Counted from the stretch's first letter, positions 50,226 through 58,237 are shown. The stretch is DNA of 64,000 nt from Microbacterium sp. SLBN-154 (GCF_006715565.1 NZ_VFNL01000001.1:1984001-2048000); one strand, 5' to 3'. A program made the numbers and translations. The notes: a model not told the origin generated them from the letters alone.

Positions 50226-50967
50226 AGCCGGCGTCGTCCACCAGCATCCCCGCCACCTCCGACGGCACGGACGTGGAGAGGGAGAGGAAGGGGTGGTGCA
50301 CGGGTTCGAGAAACGGCGAGACGGTGACGCAGACCTCGTCGACCATCCCCGACTCCACGAACTGCGTCGCAAGGCCCGCGCCGCCTTCGCACACGATCCG
50401 GCGGAGACCCCGCGCGTGGAGTGCTCGCACGATGTCGACGGGATGCAGCCGTGAGGCGTCCTCGCCCGGGGCACCCGACGACGGCACCGCAACGACCTCG
50501 GCCGGTGCGTTCCCCACCGCGGCGGTGACGCGGGCAGCGTGCTCGGGGCGGCAGAGGAGAAGGGCCGGCGGTACCTCCCGGCCGTCACGGCGTCGGAGCG
50601 AGCCGTCGCCGAGGTCGCCGGTGGCGGTGACGATCGCCAGGCGCGCAGTCTTGGGCAGAACCGATCCTTCGGCCCGGACGGTCTCGGCCCCGACGACGAC
50701 GACGTCGGCCTCGCGACGGATCGCACCCAGGAGGAGCCGGTCCACACGCGAGCTGATCGACGTGCTCGAGCCATCGGCACCCGTGGATGATCCGGTGAGC
50801 GTGGCGACCATGTTCAGCCGGACGAAGGCGTTCTCGGGGCGGTGGTAGCGCCGCGATATCCACTCTCCGGCGGTGTCGTCCGCCGTGTCGACGCGCTCGA
50901 AGGAGGCCGGTATGACCTCCGTCACCCATCGCCCTGCGGGCGCAGAGGCGTGCGCCGAACCCGACAT
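50194..50967 (-). CDS. RibD C-terminal-like (pyrimidine/dihydrofolate) reductase
   Basis: A 257-residue protein of the RibD-C/DHFR-like fold that reduces with NADPH. Motifs include RLNMVATLTGSSTGADGSSTSIS, the cofactor region DVVVVGAETVRAEG, and GLRRIVCEGGAGLATQFVESGMVDEVCVTVSP. No deaminase domain is fused to it. It may act in flavin metabolism or be a general oxidoreductase. It starts 3 bases downstream of the sufE stop. Confidence 0.82.
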   Translation of the reverse strand: MSGSAHASAPAGRWVTEVIPASFERVDTADDTAGEWISRRYHRPENAFVRLNMVATLTGSSTGADGSSTSISSRVDRLLLGAIRREADVVVVGAETVRAEGSVLPKTARLAIVTATGDLGDGSLRRRDGREVPPALLLCRPEHAARVTAAVGNAPAEVVAVPSSGAPGEDASRLHPVDIVRALHARGLRRIVCEGGAGLATQFVESGMVDEVCVTVSPFLEPVHHPFLSLSTSVPSEVAGMLVDDAGFSYRRLTIRR

Positions 50968-50969
50968 GG

Positions 50970-51431
50970 TCAGCCCGGGGCGCCGACGCGCTTGGCGCGC
51001 ACCTGCCGCTTGGCCCGCCCGAGCATGCCGGTCATCCCCGCGATGCGCAGGGGCGACACCGCACGGGTCAGGCCGATGCTCTGGGGATAGTCGTCGGGGA
51101 CGGCGAGGACCTCGTCGGCCGTCAGGCCGGTGAGCCCCTGGACCAGGATGCTGGCGAACCCCCGCGTGGTGGGCGCTTCGGCCGGCGCGGTCGCGTGCAT
51201 CGCCACGACGCCCTCCGGGTCGACCTCGACGATGATGAAGACCGGAGACTGGCATTCGGCCACGCGTTCGAGCAACTCCGGGTGATCGGCGAGCGCGTCC
51301 GGGATCGGCGGGAGCTCGTGCGAGAACTCCAGCAGAAGCTGCAGTCGCTCCTGCTCGGGGAGTTCGAGGAAGTCGTCGCGGATCGCCGCCAGTGCGGCGG
51401 GCACGTCCGAGGAAACGTCGGGGGATGTCAT
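50970..51431 (-). CDS. sufE: SufE-family sulfur-acceptor protein
   Basis: A 153-residue protein that accepts persulfide sulfur from SufS during Fe-S cluster assembly. The active cysteine is in RVAECQSPVFIIVEV, and the typical helix FLELPEQERLQLLLEFSHELPP and the TRGFASILVQGLTGLTADE region are present. The ATG at 51431 is chosen since GGAGG is nine bases away; the ATG at 51440 would have no space for it. The SUF operon itself is not in the window. It lies next to a rhodanese gene, forming a small sulfur-transfer unit. Confidence 0.9.
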   Translation of the reverse strand: MTSPDVSSDVPAALAAIRDDFLELPEQERLQLLLEFSHELPPIPDALADHPELLERVAECQSPVFIIVEVDPEGVVAMHATAPAEAPTTRGFASILVQGLTGLTADEVLAVPDDYPQSIGLTRAVSPLRIAGMTGMLGRAKRQVRAKRVGAPG

Positions 51432-51474
51432 CCCCGCCATCCTCCCACGCCCTTGCGGGGTCTGACCGGCCGGC

Positions 51475-52380
51475 TCAGACGCGGGCCGGGATCTCTCCCG
51501 GCTCGTCGCCGGCCACGATCGGCACCCGTACCGCCGAGCCCCACTCGGTCCACGACCCGTCGTAGTTGCGCACGTCGGAGAAGCCGAGGAGGTGGCGCAG
51601 GACGAACCAGGTGTGGCTGGAGCGTTCGCCGATCCGGCAGTAGGCCACGATCGGCGCGGTGCCGGTGAGTCCGATCTCGTCCCGGTAGATCTGCTCGAGC
51701 TCGGCGCGGGACTTGAACCCGCCGTCTTCGGCGACGGCCCTCGCCCACGGCACGTTCTTCGCGCTCGGGATGTGACCGGCGCGAAGCGCCCCCTCCTCGG
51801 GGTAGGCGGGGGCGGTCGTGCGGGTGCCGTTGTACTCCTCGGGGGAGCGGACGTCGATCAGCGGGTTCCCGAGGTGGGCGAGCACGTCCTCTTTGTAGGC
51901 GCGGAGAGCGGTGTCGTCTCGCTGGACGACCGGGTAGTCAGTCGGGGCGGGGGTGCTGGCCTCCGTCGTCAGCGGCCGTCCCTCGGAGATCCACAGATCG
52001 CGTCCGCCGTCGAGCAGTCGGACATCCTCGTGTCCGAAGAGCGAGAACACCCAGAGGGCGTAGGCGGCCCACCAGTTGTTCTTGTCTCCGTAGATGACGA
52101 CCGTGTCGTCGCGCGAGATGCCCTTGCGGCTGAGGAGCTCGGCGAATCCCTCACCGTCGACGTAGTCGCGCACCACGGGGTCGTTCAGCTCGGTGTGCCA
52201 GTCGACCTTTACGGCGCCCGGGATGTGGCCGGTCTCGTAGAGCAGCACGTCTTCGTCGGACTCGACCACGACCAGTCCCGGCGTGCCCAATCGCTCCTCC
52301 AACCAGGCGCCGGTGACCAGGCGCCCGGGGTCGGCGTATTCGGCGAACTTGGGCGATGACGTGTCGAACTCCACGGGCAC
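51475..52380 (-). CDS. sseA: Thiosulfate sulfurtransferase (two-domain rhodanese)
   Basis: A 301-residue tandem rhodanese. The N-terminal domain ([32 protein letters not shown]) is the inactive copy. The C-terminal domain has the catalytic Cys in [18 protein letters not shown], the loop typical of actinobacterial thiosulfate sulfurtransferases. It transfers sulfane sulfur to cyanide or to thiol acceptors. The GTG at 52380 follows GAGGAG; a GTG at 52374 is an alternative. It precedes sufE in the same direction. Confidence 0.92.
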   Translation of the reverse strand: MPVEFDTSSPKFAEYADPGRLVTGAWLEERLGTPGLVVVESDEDVLLYETGHIPGAVKVDWHTELNDPVVRDYVDGEGFAELLSRKGISRDDTVVIYGDKNNWWAAYALWVFSLFGHEDVRLLDGGRDLWISEGRPLTTEASTPAPTDYPVVQRDDTALRAYKEDVLAHLGNPLIDVRSPEEYNGTRTTAPAYPEEGALRAGHIPSAKNVPWARAVAEDGGFKSRAELEQIYRDEIGLTGTAPIVAYCRIGERSSHTWFVLRHLLGFSDVRNYDGSWTEWGSAVRVPIVAGDEPGEIPARV

Positions 52381-52514
52381 GGGGCACACTCCTCGGGATG
52401 TCGGGGGAGACGGGTGGACGGCGTAGGGTGTAACCGTCCCCTCGAGCCTAGGATCCGCTGCGCCGTGGCGCACCCTCGGCCTCGATATCTGTAAGACGGC
52501 GACACAGGACGTTC

Positions 52515-53549
52515 ATGACCGCTACCCGCACCGGAACCGGTGTCATCCACCTCACATCGCGCGACTCGCAGATCTCCGGTGCCGACATGGTGGCCGCCCT
52601 GACCCCGCCGCCGCAGTTCGCCTCCGCGACCTTCGACTCCTACCGGGCAGACCCCGAGTATCCGTCGCAGCAGAGTGCGAAGGACTACCTGATGACCTTC
52701 GTCGGCGGCGGCCCCGCCCCCGAGCGAGGCGGGTTCTTCCGTCGGCCGAAGAGGCAGCCCGAGACCAAGCCGGGGGTCTACCTCGACGGCGGATTCGGGG
52801 TCGGGAAGACCCACCTGCTCGCGGCGGTCTACCACGCGATGCCCGCGCGACGGAAGTACTTCGGATCCTTCATCGAGTACACCGCGTTGGTCGGGGCGCT
52901 CGGCTATCAGAAGACCGTTGAGCTTTTCCGGGGCACCGACCTCATGTGCATCGACGAATTCGAGCTCGACGACCCGGGCGACACGATGGTGATGACCCGT
53001 CTCCTCGGAGAATTGGTGGCGGGCGGCACGAAGCTGGCCGCGACCTCCAATACCCCGCCGAACGCGCTCGGCGAGGGCCGCTTCGCCGCGCAGGACTTCC
53101 TCCGTGAGATCCATGCGATGGCGGCAAACTTCGAGACCATCCGCATTGACGGCACCGACTACCGGCACCGCTCGCTGGATGGGCACGCCGTCACCCTCGA
53201 CGACGCCGACTACGCCGGCGCGATCGCCGACGCCGCGACGCGGACAGTGGTCTCCGACGACGCGTTCGACGACCTCGTCGCCCACCTCGCCCGTGTGCAT
53301 CCGTCGCGCTACATCCGTCTCATCGACGGCGTCGGGATGATCGGGATGCGGGATGTCCGCACCTTCGACGACCAGTCGGCCGCTCTGCGCTTCGTCGCCT
53401 TCATCGACCGCGTCTACGACGCCCAGCTCCCGATCCGCGCGACCGGACTCTCCCTCGACCAGGTGTTCCCGGCCGAGATGCTCAGCGGTGGCTATCGCAA
53501 GAAGTACCTGCGCGCGACATCGCGTCTCATCGCCTCGACGCTCGCCTGA
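52515..53549 (+). CDS. zapE: Cell division protein ZapE (AFG1-like ATPase)
   Basis: A 344-residue AAA-type P-loop ATPase related to yeast AFG1 and E. coli ZapE, which binds FtsZ. Walker A is GGFGVGKTHLLAAVYH, Walker B LMCIDEFELDD, sensor 1 LAATSNTPPNALGEGRF, and the C-terminus ends RYIRLIDGVGMIGMRDV. AGGACG precedes the ATG, and a TAGGAT -10 box lies at 52449-52454. It is divergent from the rhodanese gene and ends at a clear terminator. Confidence 0.9.
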   Translation: MTATRTGTGVIHLTSRDSQISGADMVAALTPPPQFASATFDSYRADPEYPSQQSAKDYLMTFVGGGPAPERGGFFRRPKRQPETKPGVYLDGGFGVGKTHLLAAVYHAMPARRKYFGSFIEYTALVGALGYQKTVELFRGTDLMCIDEFELDDPGDTMVMTRLLGELVAGGTKLAATSNTPPNALGEGRFAAQDFLREIHAMAANFETIRIDGTDYRHRSLDGHAVTLDDADYAGAIADAATRTVVSDDAFDDLVAHLARVHPSRYIRLIDGVGMIGMRDVRTFDDQSAALRFVAFIDRVYDAQLPIRATGLSLDQVFPAEMLSGGYRKKYLRATSRLIASTLA

Positions 53550-53561
53550 GCGCCGGGTCGC

Positions 53562-53592
53562 ACGGCTCCGCCACGGGCGCGGAGCCGTTTCG
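53562..53592 (+). terminator. Terminator of zapE
   Basis: A 10-bp perfect stem (ACGGCTCCGC / GCGGAGCCGT) with a 7-base loop starts 13 bases after the zapE stop and runs into TTTCG. Confidence 0.8.
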
Positions 53593-53654
53593 TAGCGTCG
53601 TCGTGGCCGCTTCGCGGCATCCGGAAACCTGATGTTTACCTGCACGGGGCTCGC

Positions 53655-53670
53655 GTAACCGACTCGAAAC
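53655..53670 (+). promoter_or_regulatory. GlnR-like box upstream of amtB
   Basis: GTAAC-N6-GAAAC matches the paired half-sites (GTnAC and GAAAC, six bases apart) of the actinobacterial nitrogen regulator GlnR. It lies 93-108 bases before the amtB start. A further GAAAC occurs at 53689-53693 and a TTTAC at 53634-53638, with imperfect spacing. Confidence 0.5.
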
Positions 53671-53762
53671 ACGGTGCGCACGGCGGGCGAAACCGCGGAT
53701 GAGCACACTGGGTGCCACCCGACGCTACATCCTGCGTCCCTGCAGAGAGGTTCTCCTGAGAG

Positions 53763-55031
53763 ATGGATCAAGGCAATACCGCATTCATACTCATCGCGGC
53801 CGCACTCGTCCTGCTGATGACGCCAGGGCTGGCGTTCTTCTACGGCGGACTGGTGAAAGCCAAGAGCGTCATCAGCATGATGATGCTCAGCTTCGGCTCG
53901 CTCGGACTCATCGGCGTCCTCTGGGTGCTCTACGGCTACGCGATCGCGTTCCCGGGTGCTGAGGGTGTCGTAGCCCCCTGGTCAATCGACTGGTCGGCAC
54001 TCGGTCTGACGAGCCTCCTCGAGGTGCCCGAGGGCGCCGCCTACCCGCCGATGGCCTTCGTCGCCTTCCAGGCCACGTTCGCCATCCTCACCGTGGCTCT
54101 CGTCTCGGGCGCCATCGCCGACCGCGCGAAGTTCGGCGCCTGGCTGATCTTCGCGGGCCTCTGGGCCACGATCGTCTACTTCCCGGTCGCGAGCTGGGTG
54201 TTCAACTTCGGCCTGGCCGAGGACGGCAGCTTCGCCTACGGCGGCTGGATCACCTACGGCCTCCAGGAGACCTTCGGCGTCGGCGCGATCGACTTCGCGG
54301 GTGGAACGGCGGTCCACATCAACGCCGGTGCCGCGGCTCTCGCGCTGGCGCTGGTGCTCGGCAAGCGCGTGGGCTTCCAGAAGGGCGTCCACGTGCCCCA
54401 CAACCCGCCGTTCGTGCTGCTCGGCGCCGGTCTGCTGTGGTTCGGCTGGTTCGGCTTCAACGCCGGCTCCGAGCTCGCCGCCGACGGCGTGGCCGCCATC
54501 GCCTTCGTCAACACCATCGCCGCTCCTGCCGCCGCGCTGCTGGCATGGCTGGTCGTCGAGAAGATCAAGGACGGCAAGCCCACCTCGGTCGGCGCCGCCT
54601 CGGGCGCCGTGGCGGGCCTCGTCGCCATCACGCCGGCCTGCGCCTCGCTCGACCCGATCTGGGCGATCCTCCTCGGTGTCATCGCCGGTGTCGTCTGCGC
54701 CCTGGCCGTCGAGCTGAAGTACGCCTGGGGCTTCGACGACTCCCTCGACGTGGTGGGCATCCACCTCGTCGGTGGCCTTGTGGGAACGCTCTACATCGGC
54801 TTCTTCGCCAACGGCACCGGCCTGTTCATGGGCGGTGACGGCACGCAGCTGCTGGTGCAGGCGATCGCCGCGGTGGCAGTCCTCGCCTACTCCTTCGTGC
54901 TCGCGTGGGTCATCGGCTTCGCCATTCAGAAGACGATCGGCTTCCGCGTCAAGAACGAGGACGAGGTCGCCGGCATCGACACCGTGGTCCACGGCGAGGA
55001 GGGTTACGTCCTCACCGACACCCGGGGTTGA
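53763..55031 (+). CDS. amtB: Ammonium transporter (Amt family)
   Basis: A 422-residue ammonium channel with eleven predicted membrane helices. Conserved sites are the N-terminal TAFILIAAALVLLMTPGLAFFYGG, the pore histidines in FAGGTAVHINAGAAAL and VVGIHLVGGLVGTLY, and the ADRAKFGAWLIF loop. The C-terminal cytoplasmic tail ends VVHGEEGYVLTD, as needed for PII contact. No glnK or glnD follows; a terminator does instead. The ATG is preceded by AGAGAGGTT and a 170-base upstream region with a GlnR-like box. Confidence 0.95.
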   Translation: MDQGNTAFILIAAALVLLMTPGLAFFYGGLVKAKSVISMMMLSFGSLGLIGVLWVLYGYAIAFPGAEGVVAPWSIDWSALGLTSLLEVPEGAAYPPMAFVAFQATFAILTVALVSGAIADRAKFGAWLIFAGLWATIVYFPVASWVFNFGLAEDGSFAYGGWITYGLQETFGVGAIDFAGGTAVHINAGAAALALALVLGKRVGFQKGVHVPHNPPFVLLGAGLLWFGWFGFNAGSELAADGVAAIAFVNTIAAPAAALLAWLVVEKIKDGKPTSVGAASGAVAGLVAITPACASLDPIWAILLGVIAGVVCALAVELKYAWGFDDSLDVVGIHLVGGLVGTLYIGFFANGTGLFMGGDGTQLLVQAIAAVAVLAYSFVLAWVIGFAIQKTIGFRVKNEDEVAGIDTVVHGEEGYVLTDTRG

Positions 55032-55054
55032 CCAACAGAACGTTCCATCCGGAG

Positions 55055-55080
55055 GGCGTCGCGCGAGAGCGCGGCGCCTT
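55055..55080 (+). terminator. Terminator of amtB
   Basis: A 10-bp stem (GGCGTCGCGC / GCGCGGCGCC, one G-T pair) with loop GAGA lies 23 bases after the amtB stop and is followed by TTCC. Confidence 0.7.
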
Positions 55081-55085
55081 CCGCG

Positions 55086-55091
55086 TATGTT
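55086..55091 (+). promoter_or_regulatory. -10 box TATGTT for the leaderless PemK/MazF-like gene
   Basis: TATGTT is followed by six bases (GGCGTG) and the ATG at 55098, again the leaderless spacing. Confidence 0.55.
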
Positions 55092-55097
55092 GGCGTG

Positions 55098-55619
55098 ATG
55101 GTGCGTATGCGCGGTCTCCTCGGTTCCCTGTCGGCGCTCCTCGGCGCGGGTCGCGGAAGCCGAGGATCGCGCCCGGGTGCGGGGCGCTCCTCGACGCCGC
55201 CGGCAGTGGGTACCCAGACCGTCGCACGCCCGCCCCGGAACCTCGTCATCGAGTACGGGCCCGATCCCGACGGCACTGCCGATGCGGGTGAGATCGTCTG
55301 GACGTGGGTTCCCTACGCCGAGAACGACGGGCGCGGCAAGGACCGTCCGGTCCTCGTCATCGGTCGGGCATCAGCCGATCGGGTCTACGCGGTGCGACTG
55401 ACCAGCCAGGCGCACGACGGCGACCATGACTACCTGCCGCTGGGCACGGGGGAGTGGGACAGCCGTGGTCGCGCCTCGTGGGTGGACATCGATCAGCTGT
55501 ACACCGTTCATGACCGCGGGATGCGACGTGAGGCGGCTGCCCTGGACCTGCAGCGTTTCACCACGGTGGCCGAGGCGCTTCGAAGGAGATACGGCTGGCG
55601 GTTCTCCGCGCCGAGATGA
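55098..55619 (+). CDS. Solitary PemK/MazF-fold protein
   Basis: A 173-residue protein. The first 45 residues are basic, rich in Arg/Gly/Ser and probably disordered. From residue 60 it resembles the PemK/MazF fold (GEIVWTWVPYAENDGRGKDRPVLVIG, then YAVRLTSQAHDGDHDYLPLG and SWVDIDQLYTVHDRGM). No antitoxin gene is beside it: the neighbours are amtB and a tRNA. It may therefore be a domesticated homologue and not an active toxin module. The start is set by the -10 box; a GTG at 55095 is an alternative. Confidence 0.75.
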   Translation: MVRMRGLLGSLSALLGAGRGSRGSRPGAGRSSTPPAVGTQTVARPPRNLVIEYGPDPDGTADAGEIVWTWVPYAENDGRGKDRPVLVIGRASADRVYAVRLTSQAHDGDHDYLPLGTGEWDSRGRASWVDIDQLYTVHDRGMRREAAALDLQRFTTVAEALRRRYGWRFSAPR

Positions 55620-55629
55620 GACTCGGATG

Positions 55630-55705
55630 TGGTGGGCGATACCAGACTCGAACTGATGACCTCTTCCGTGTGAAGGAAGCGCGCTACCAACTGCGCCAAT
55701 CGCCC
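55630..55705 (-). tRNA. tRNA-Val (CAC)
   Basis: A 73-nt tRNA plus encoded CCA. Acceptor GGGCGAT / ATCGCCC, anticodon arm CTTCC-TTCACAC-GGAAG with anticodon CAC, T loop TTCGAGT. A TAACAT -10-like box lies at 55730-55735 on the minus strand. Confidence 0.95.
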
Positions 55706-55794
55706 GTCGGCCCGGGGGCCGGGTACCGATGTTACCGGATGCCGGAGCCCGGTCCGAACCGGAAGCCGCGGCGACACGCGGCGGACGCGCTGGT

Positions 55795-55823
55795 TTGGAA
55801 CAGGGCGCCGGATCGGCTAAAGT
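55795..55823 (+). promoter_or_regulatory. Promoter of the tRNA-Gly/Cys/Val operon
   Basis: TTGGAA (55795-55800) and TAAAGT (55818-55823) are separated by 17 bases, giving a good sigma-A-type promoter whose start would be about 22 bases before tRNA-Gly. Confidence 0.7.
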
Positions 55824-55852
55824 CGGTGAAGCGCCCGGGAAGCCGGGAGCAC

Positions 55853-55925
55853 GCGGATGTAGCGCAGTTGGTAGCGCATCACCTTGCCAAGGTGAGGGTC
55901 GCGAGTTCGAGTCTCGTCATCCGCT
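55853..55925 (+). tRNA. tRNA-Gly (GCC)
   Basis: Acceptor GCGGATG / CATCCGC, anticodon loop TTGCCAA with anticodon GCC, T arm GCGAGTTCGAGTCTCGT. CCA is not encoded. First gene of a three-tRNA operon. Confidence 0.96.
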
Positions 55926-55980
55926 CGAGTGCGGGGTCCACCCTCCGGGGTGGACACGACGCGTGGGTCGAACCACACAC

Positions 55981-56054
55981 GGTGGCGTGGCCGAGCGGCT
56001 AGGCACCGGCCTGCAAAGCCGTTTACACGGGTTCGAATCCCGTCGCCACCTCCA
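55981..56054 (+). tRNA. tRNA-Cys (GCA)
   Basis: Acceptor GGTGGCG / CGCCACC, anticodon loop CTGCAAA with anticodon GCA, T arm CGGGTTCGAATCCCG, discriminator T and encoded CCA. Confidence 0.96.
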
Positions 56055-56079
56055 CTCCACATAATCAAACAGCCCTTGG

Positions 56080-56151
56080 GCGCGATTGGCGCAGCGGTAG
56101 CGCGCTTCCCTGACACGGAAGAGGTCACTGGTTCGATCCCAGTATCGCGCA
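56080..56151 (+). tRNA. tRNA-Val (GAC)
   Basis: A 72-nt tRNA. Acceptor GCGCGAT / ATCGCGC, anticodon arm CTTCC-CTGACAC-GGAAG with anticodon GAC, T arm CTGGTTCGATCCCAG. CCA is not encoded. It is last in the tRNA operon and borders a gene-poor region, so it is a plausible past attachment site. Confidence 0.96.
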
Positions 56152-56157
56152 CAGATG

Positions 56158-56183
56158 AAAACCCCCGGTCAGCCGGGGGTTTT
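56158..56183 (+). terminator. Terminator of the tRNA operon
   Basis: A perfect hairpin (CCCCCGG / CCGGGGG, loop TCAG) flanked by AAAA and TTTT starts seven bases after tRNA-Val. Confidence 0.92.
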
Positions 56184-56541
56184 CTGCATCTCCAGGAGGC
56201 TCGGGCAATATCTGGGCGTTACCGTGCCCTCGTTTCGACTGCCGAAGCCTCTACCCACGCTCGGGCATCGGCCTCGAGGTACAAGACGACCTTCCCACGA
56301 GCTCGTCGACGACCTCGCCCTAACGGCCGCCCCCATAAAGCCCGTACTTCATGAGGAGGAATCTACTCGGGACCGGACGTCACGTGTATCAGATGCCCTT
56401 GCGGTGGTCGCCCTCCGGGGGCAGCTGCATAACTCGTCCACGAGTCCAGGCTATGCGCGCAGCCTCTCCTGCCGTTATGGTGACGCCTACGACACCGGCT
56501 CAGTGGGGATGCCGGTGCCAGCAGAACCCTGGGGGAACATC
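56184..56541. other. Gene-free interval between the tRNA operon and the Ltp gene
   Basis: 358 bases without an intact gene. The only coding trace is the excisionase-like fragment on the minus strand described separately. The interval also holds the unresolved promoter of the Ltp-repeat gene. I see no repeat of the tRNA 3' end. Confidence 0.5.
56219..56362 (-). pseudogene. Excisionase-like (helix-turn-helix) C-terminal remnant
   Basis: Between two stop codons this 48-codon stretch ends in RRRARGKVVLYLEADARAWV followed by EASAVETRAR and a stop. The segment GK-VLYLEAD-RAWVEA is very like the end of the wing and last helix of Xis/MerR-type HTH_17 proteins, in which a basic turn precedes a D-x-x-A-W motif. 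No start codon or first helix is found upstream, so it is a broken piece. It lies 68 bases beyond tRNA-Val, where integrase/excisionase genes are commonly found. The assignment is by eye only. Confidence 0.3.
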
Positions 56542-57456
56542 ATGAGCAACAACACGCCTACGCCCGCGCCCGGATGGTACCCGGCGCCGCACGCGAACAA
56601 CGAGCACCGCTACTGGGACGGTGCGCGCTGGACCGATTGGACGCCCGAGTCCGCAGCGGCGGCCGCGTCAACGCAGCCAGCAACTACCACCGAAACGTCG
56701 GTCATGGCGGAGCACCCAGGCGTCGCGACCGCCACGCTTCCCGGCCCTGAGACCACAACCCCACCGGACGCCGCCAAGAAGAAGGGTCTTCCGTGGTGGG
56801 GTTGGGTACTCATCGGACTCGGCGCGCTGATCTTGCTGATCGGCATCATCGGAGCGATCGGAGGTGCTGGCGCGTCACGCACCGCCGCACCCATCGTGTC
56901 TGAGGCAGCCGAGGAGGTCGACCCGGTTGGGCCGGAAGCTGAACCTGTGGCGCCACCTGCTCCGGAGACAGCCGACGTGCCTACGGTTACAGGCTCGTCC
57001 GTCGCGGACGCGCGCGCCGCGATCGAGGGGGCTGGCTTCACCGTGACTTTCCAGCCTGAGGGCGTCGCCGACGACTGGGTCGTTGTTTCCGTGCTGCCCG
57101 GTGAGGGCACCGAATACACCGTGGGCGAGGACCTTCTCGTCCTCGCAGAGCCGCCCGCGCCAGTCTTGTCGCTGTCGCAGCAGAACGCCGTCGCCGCCGG
57201 TGAGCAGTACCTCTCCGTGTTGAGCTTCTCCCGCCAGGGGCTGATCGGTCAGCTCGAGTTCGAGGGCTACTCCACCGAGGATGCGACGTTCGCGGTGGAC
57301 TACATCGCACCCGACTGGAACGAGCAAGCGGCAGGGAAGGCGCAGGAGTACCTGGACTCAATGGCGTTCAGCCGGCAGGGTCTGTATGACCAACTTGCGT
57401 TCGAGGGCTTCACGGACGAGCAGATCAACTACGGTCTAGCGGCGGTCGGCTACTGA
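56542..57456 (+). CDS. DUF2510-TM-PASTA protein with two Ltp-like repeats
   Basis: A 304-residue membrane-anchored protein. Residues 8-36 are a DUF2510 module (PGWYPAPHANNEHRYWDGARWTDW). One transmembrane helix follows the basic AAKKK segment (WWGWVLIGLGALILLIGIIG), then an acidic linker, a PASTA-like domain (DVPTVTGSSVADARAAIEGAGF) and two copies of the Ltp repeat (SFSRQGLIGQLEFEGYS and AFSRQGLYDQLAFEGFT). In phage TP-J34 such repeats make up a lipoprotein that blocks superinfecting phage DNA injection. The C-terminus should face outward. The ATG follows GGGGGAAC. A cell-wall role unrelated to phage is equally possible. Confidence 0.82.
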   Translation: MSNNTPTPAPGWYPAPHANNEHRYWDGARWTDWTPESAAAAASTQPATTTETSVMAEHPGVATATLPGPETTTPPDAAKKKGLPWWGWVLIGLGALILLIGIIGAIGGAGASRTAAPIVSEAAEEVDPVGPEAEPVAPPAPETADVPTVTGSSVADARAAIEGAGFTVTFQPEGVADDWVVVSVLPGEGTEYTVGEDLLVLAEPPAPVLSLSQQNAVAAGEQYLSVLSFSRQGLIGQLEFEGYSTEDATFAVDYIAPDWNEQAAGKAQEYLDSMAFSRQGLYDQLAFEGFTDEQINYGLAAVGY

Positions 57457-57590
57457 AGTGGGTCGCGTGGGGCAGTAGGCGGCAGGATCGCCGGGGCTGA
57501 TCGCTCGCCGCCCGCACGCTTAAGCCGCGTGACGGAACTGCAGCATCGCCGCCTCGAGGGAGAACTGCACCGACCCGACGTCGCTGGTTA

Positions 57591-57794
57591 TCAGGACATG
57601 CAGGGACCGTCGCCGTTGTCCCACTGCTGGTCGTGTGACTCTGTGCGCACCGCACGGATCATCGAGGAGTGTGAGTGGCCGCTGAGGATACGCGACACCA
57701 CCTCCCCGTACACGGCGGGGAGTCGGACCGTGGCGGTGGCGTCCCTGACGATCTCACCGAGCCCGACCTTCCAGCCAGGGGTTGGGTCTGTCAC
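57591..57794 (-). CDS. Hypothetical protein
   Basis: A possible 67-residue protein from GTG, beginning MTDPTPGWKVGLGEIVRDAT and ending DNGDGPCMS. Third codon positions are rich in G/C, in keeping with coding DNA of this genome, but there is no convincing ribosome-binding site and I recognise no family. It lies in a region that otherwise looks decayed and may be a gene fragment. Confidence 0.25.
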   Translation of the reverse strand: MTDPTPGWKVGLGEIVRDATATVRLPAVYGEVVSRILSGHSHSSMIRAVRTESHDQQWDNGDGPCMS

Positions 57795-57990
57795 ACCTGG
57801 TGCGCGTCACGACGGCCCGGATGTAGTCGATCCGTTTCCGCTTCTCTATTTCCGCCGTGGGGGAGGTGCGACGTCGCTTGTGAGCCTGTGGCACTCGGTA
57901 CCCTCCGCCCGTGACGGGAGCTGCCGGTCACTTGGTTGTTCGTGCGCTGTGAAGTCGGTGCGCGTCTCGTGGGGCCGTCTTCTCGTGCCT

Positions 57991-57996
57991 TAGAGT
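57991..57996 (+). promoter_or_regulatory. -10 box TAGAGT for a leaderless small membrane protein gene
   Basis: TAGAGT is followed by seven bases and the ATG at 58004, matching the leaderless pattern seen in the core genes. Confidence 0.5.
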
Positions 57997-58003
57997 CACG
58001 CGT

Positions 58004-58237
58004 ATGGCTTCCGAGGGTGACTTTGTTCCTGGATGGCTGCGGGCAACCGTGTGGGGGATCGCCATCTCCCTTGCGGCCCTCGGTGTGGTCTTGGCGCTGG
58101 TGTCGGGCAGTTTCCTGCCGCTCGTGGCGTTCCTCGGGCTCGCTGTTCCGATGGTCCCGCTCGGAAGACGTCGCGGTGCCGGCGCCGGCTCCACCGGCCA
58201 GCGACGTCATGGAGGCGCCGCCGCCGCCGGGCGCTGA
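58004..58237 (+). CDS. Small membrane protein, function unknown
   Basis: A 77-residue protein with two adjacent hydrophobic helices (WGIAISLAALGVVLALVSG and PLVAFLGLAVPMVPLG) and a basic Gly/Arg-rich tail. I do not recognise a family. Support for a real gene is the -10 box at leaderless distance from the ATG and the balanced helix pattern. The tail from residue 55 is of low complexity and could reflect a wrong reading frame after a small deletion. Confidence 0.5.
   Translation: MASEGDFVPGWLRATVWGIAISLAALGVVLALVSGSFLPLVAFLGLAVPMVPLGRRRGAGAGSTGQRRHGGAAAAGR

Larger units (their letters stand above)
57457..58003. other. Sparse interval downstream of the Ltp gene
   Basis: 547 bases in which no conserved gene can be recognised. 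One minus-strand reading frame (57591-57794) is listed as a weak candidate. The last 13 bases hold the -10 box of the following small membrane protein gene. Open frames on both strands change frame often and look decayed. Confidence 0.4.

Noticed and set aside
55098..55619. Complete toxin-antitoxin module
   Set aside because: The PemK/MazF-like gene is flanked by amtB with its terminator and by a tRNA; no antitoxin reading frame is present.
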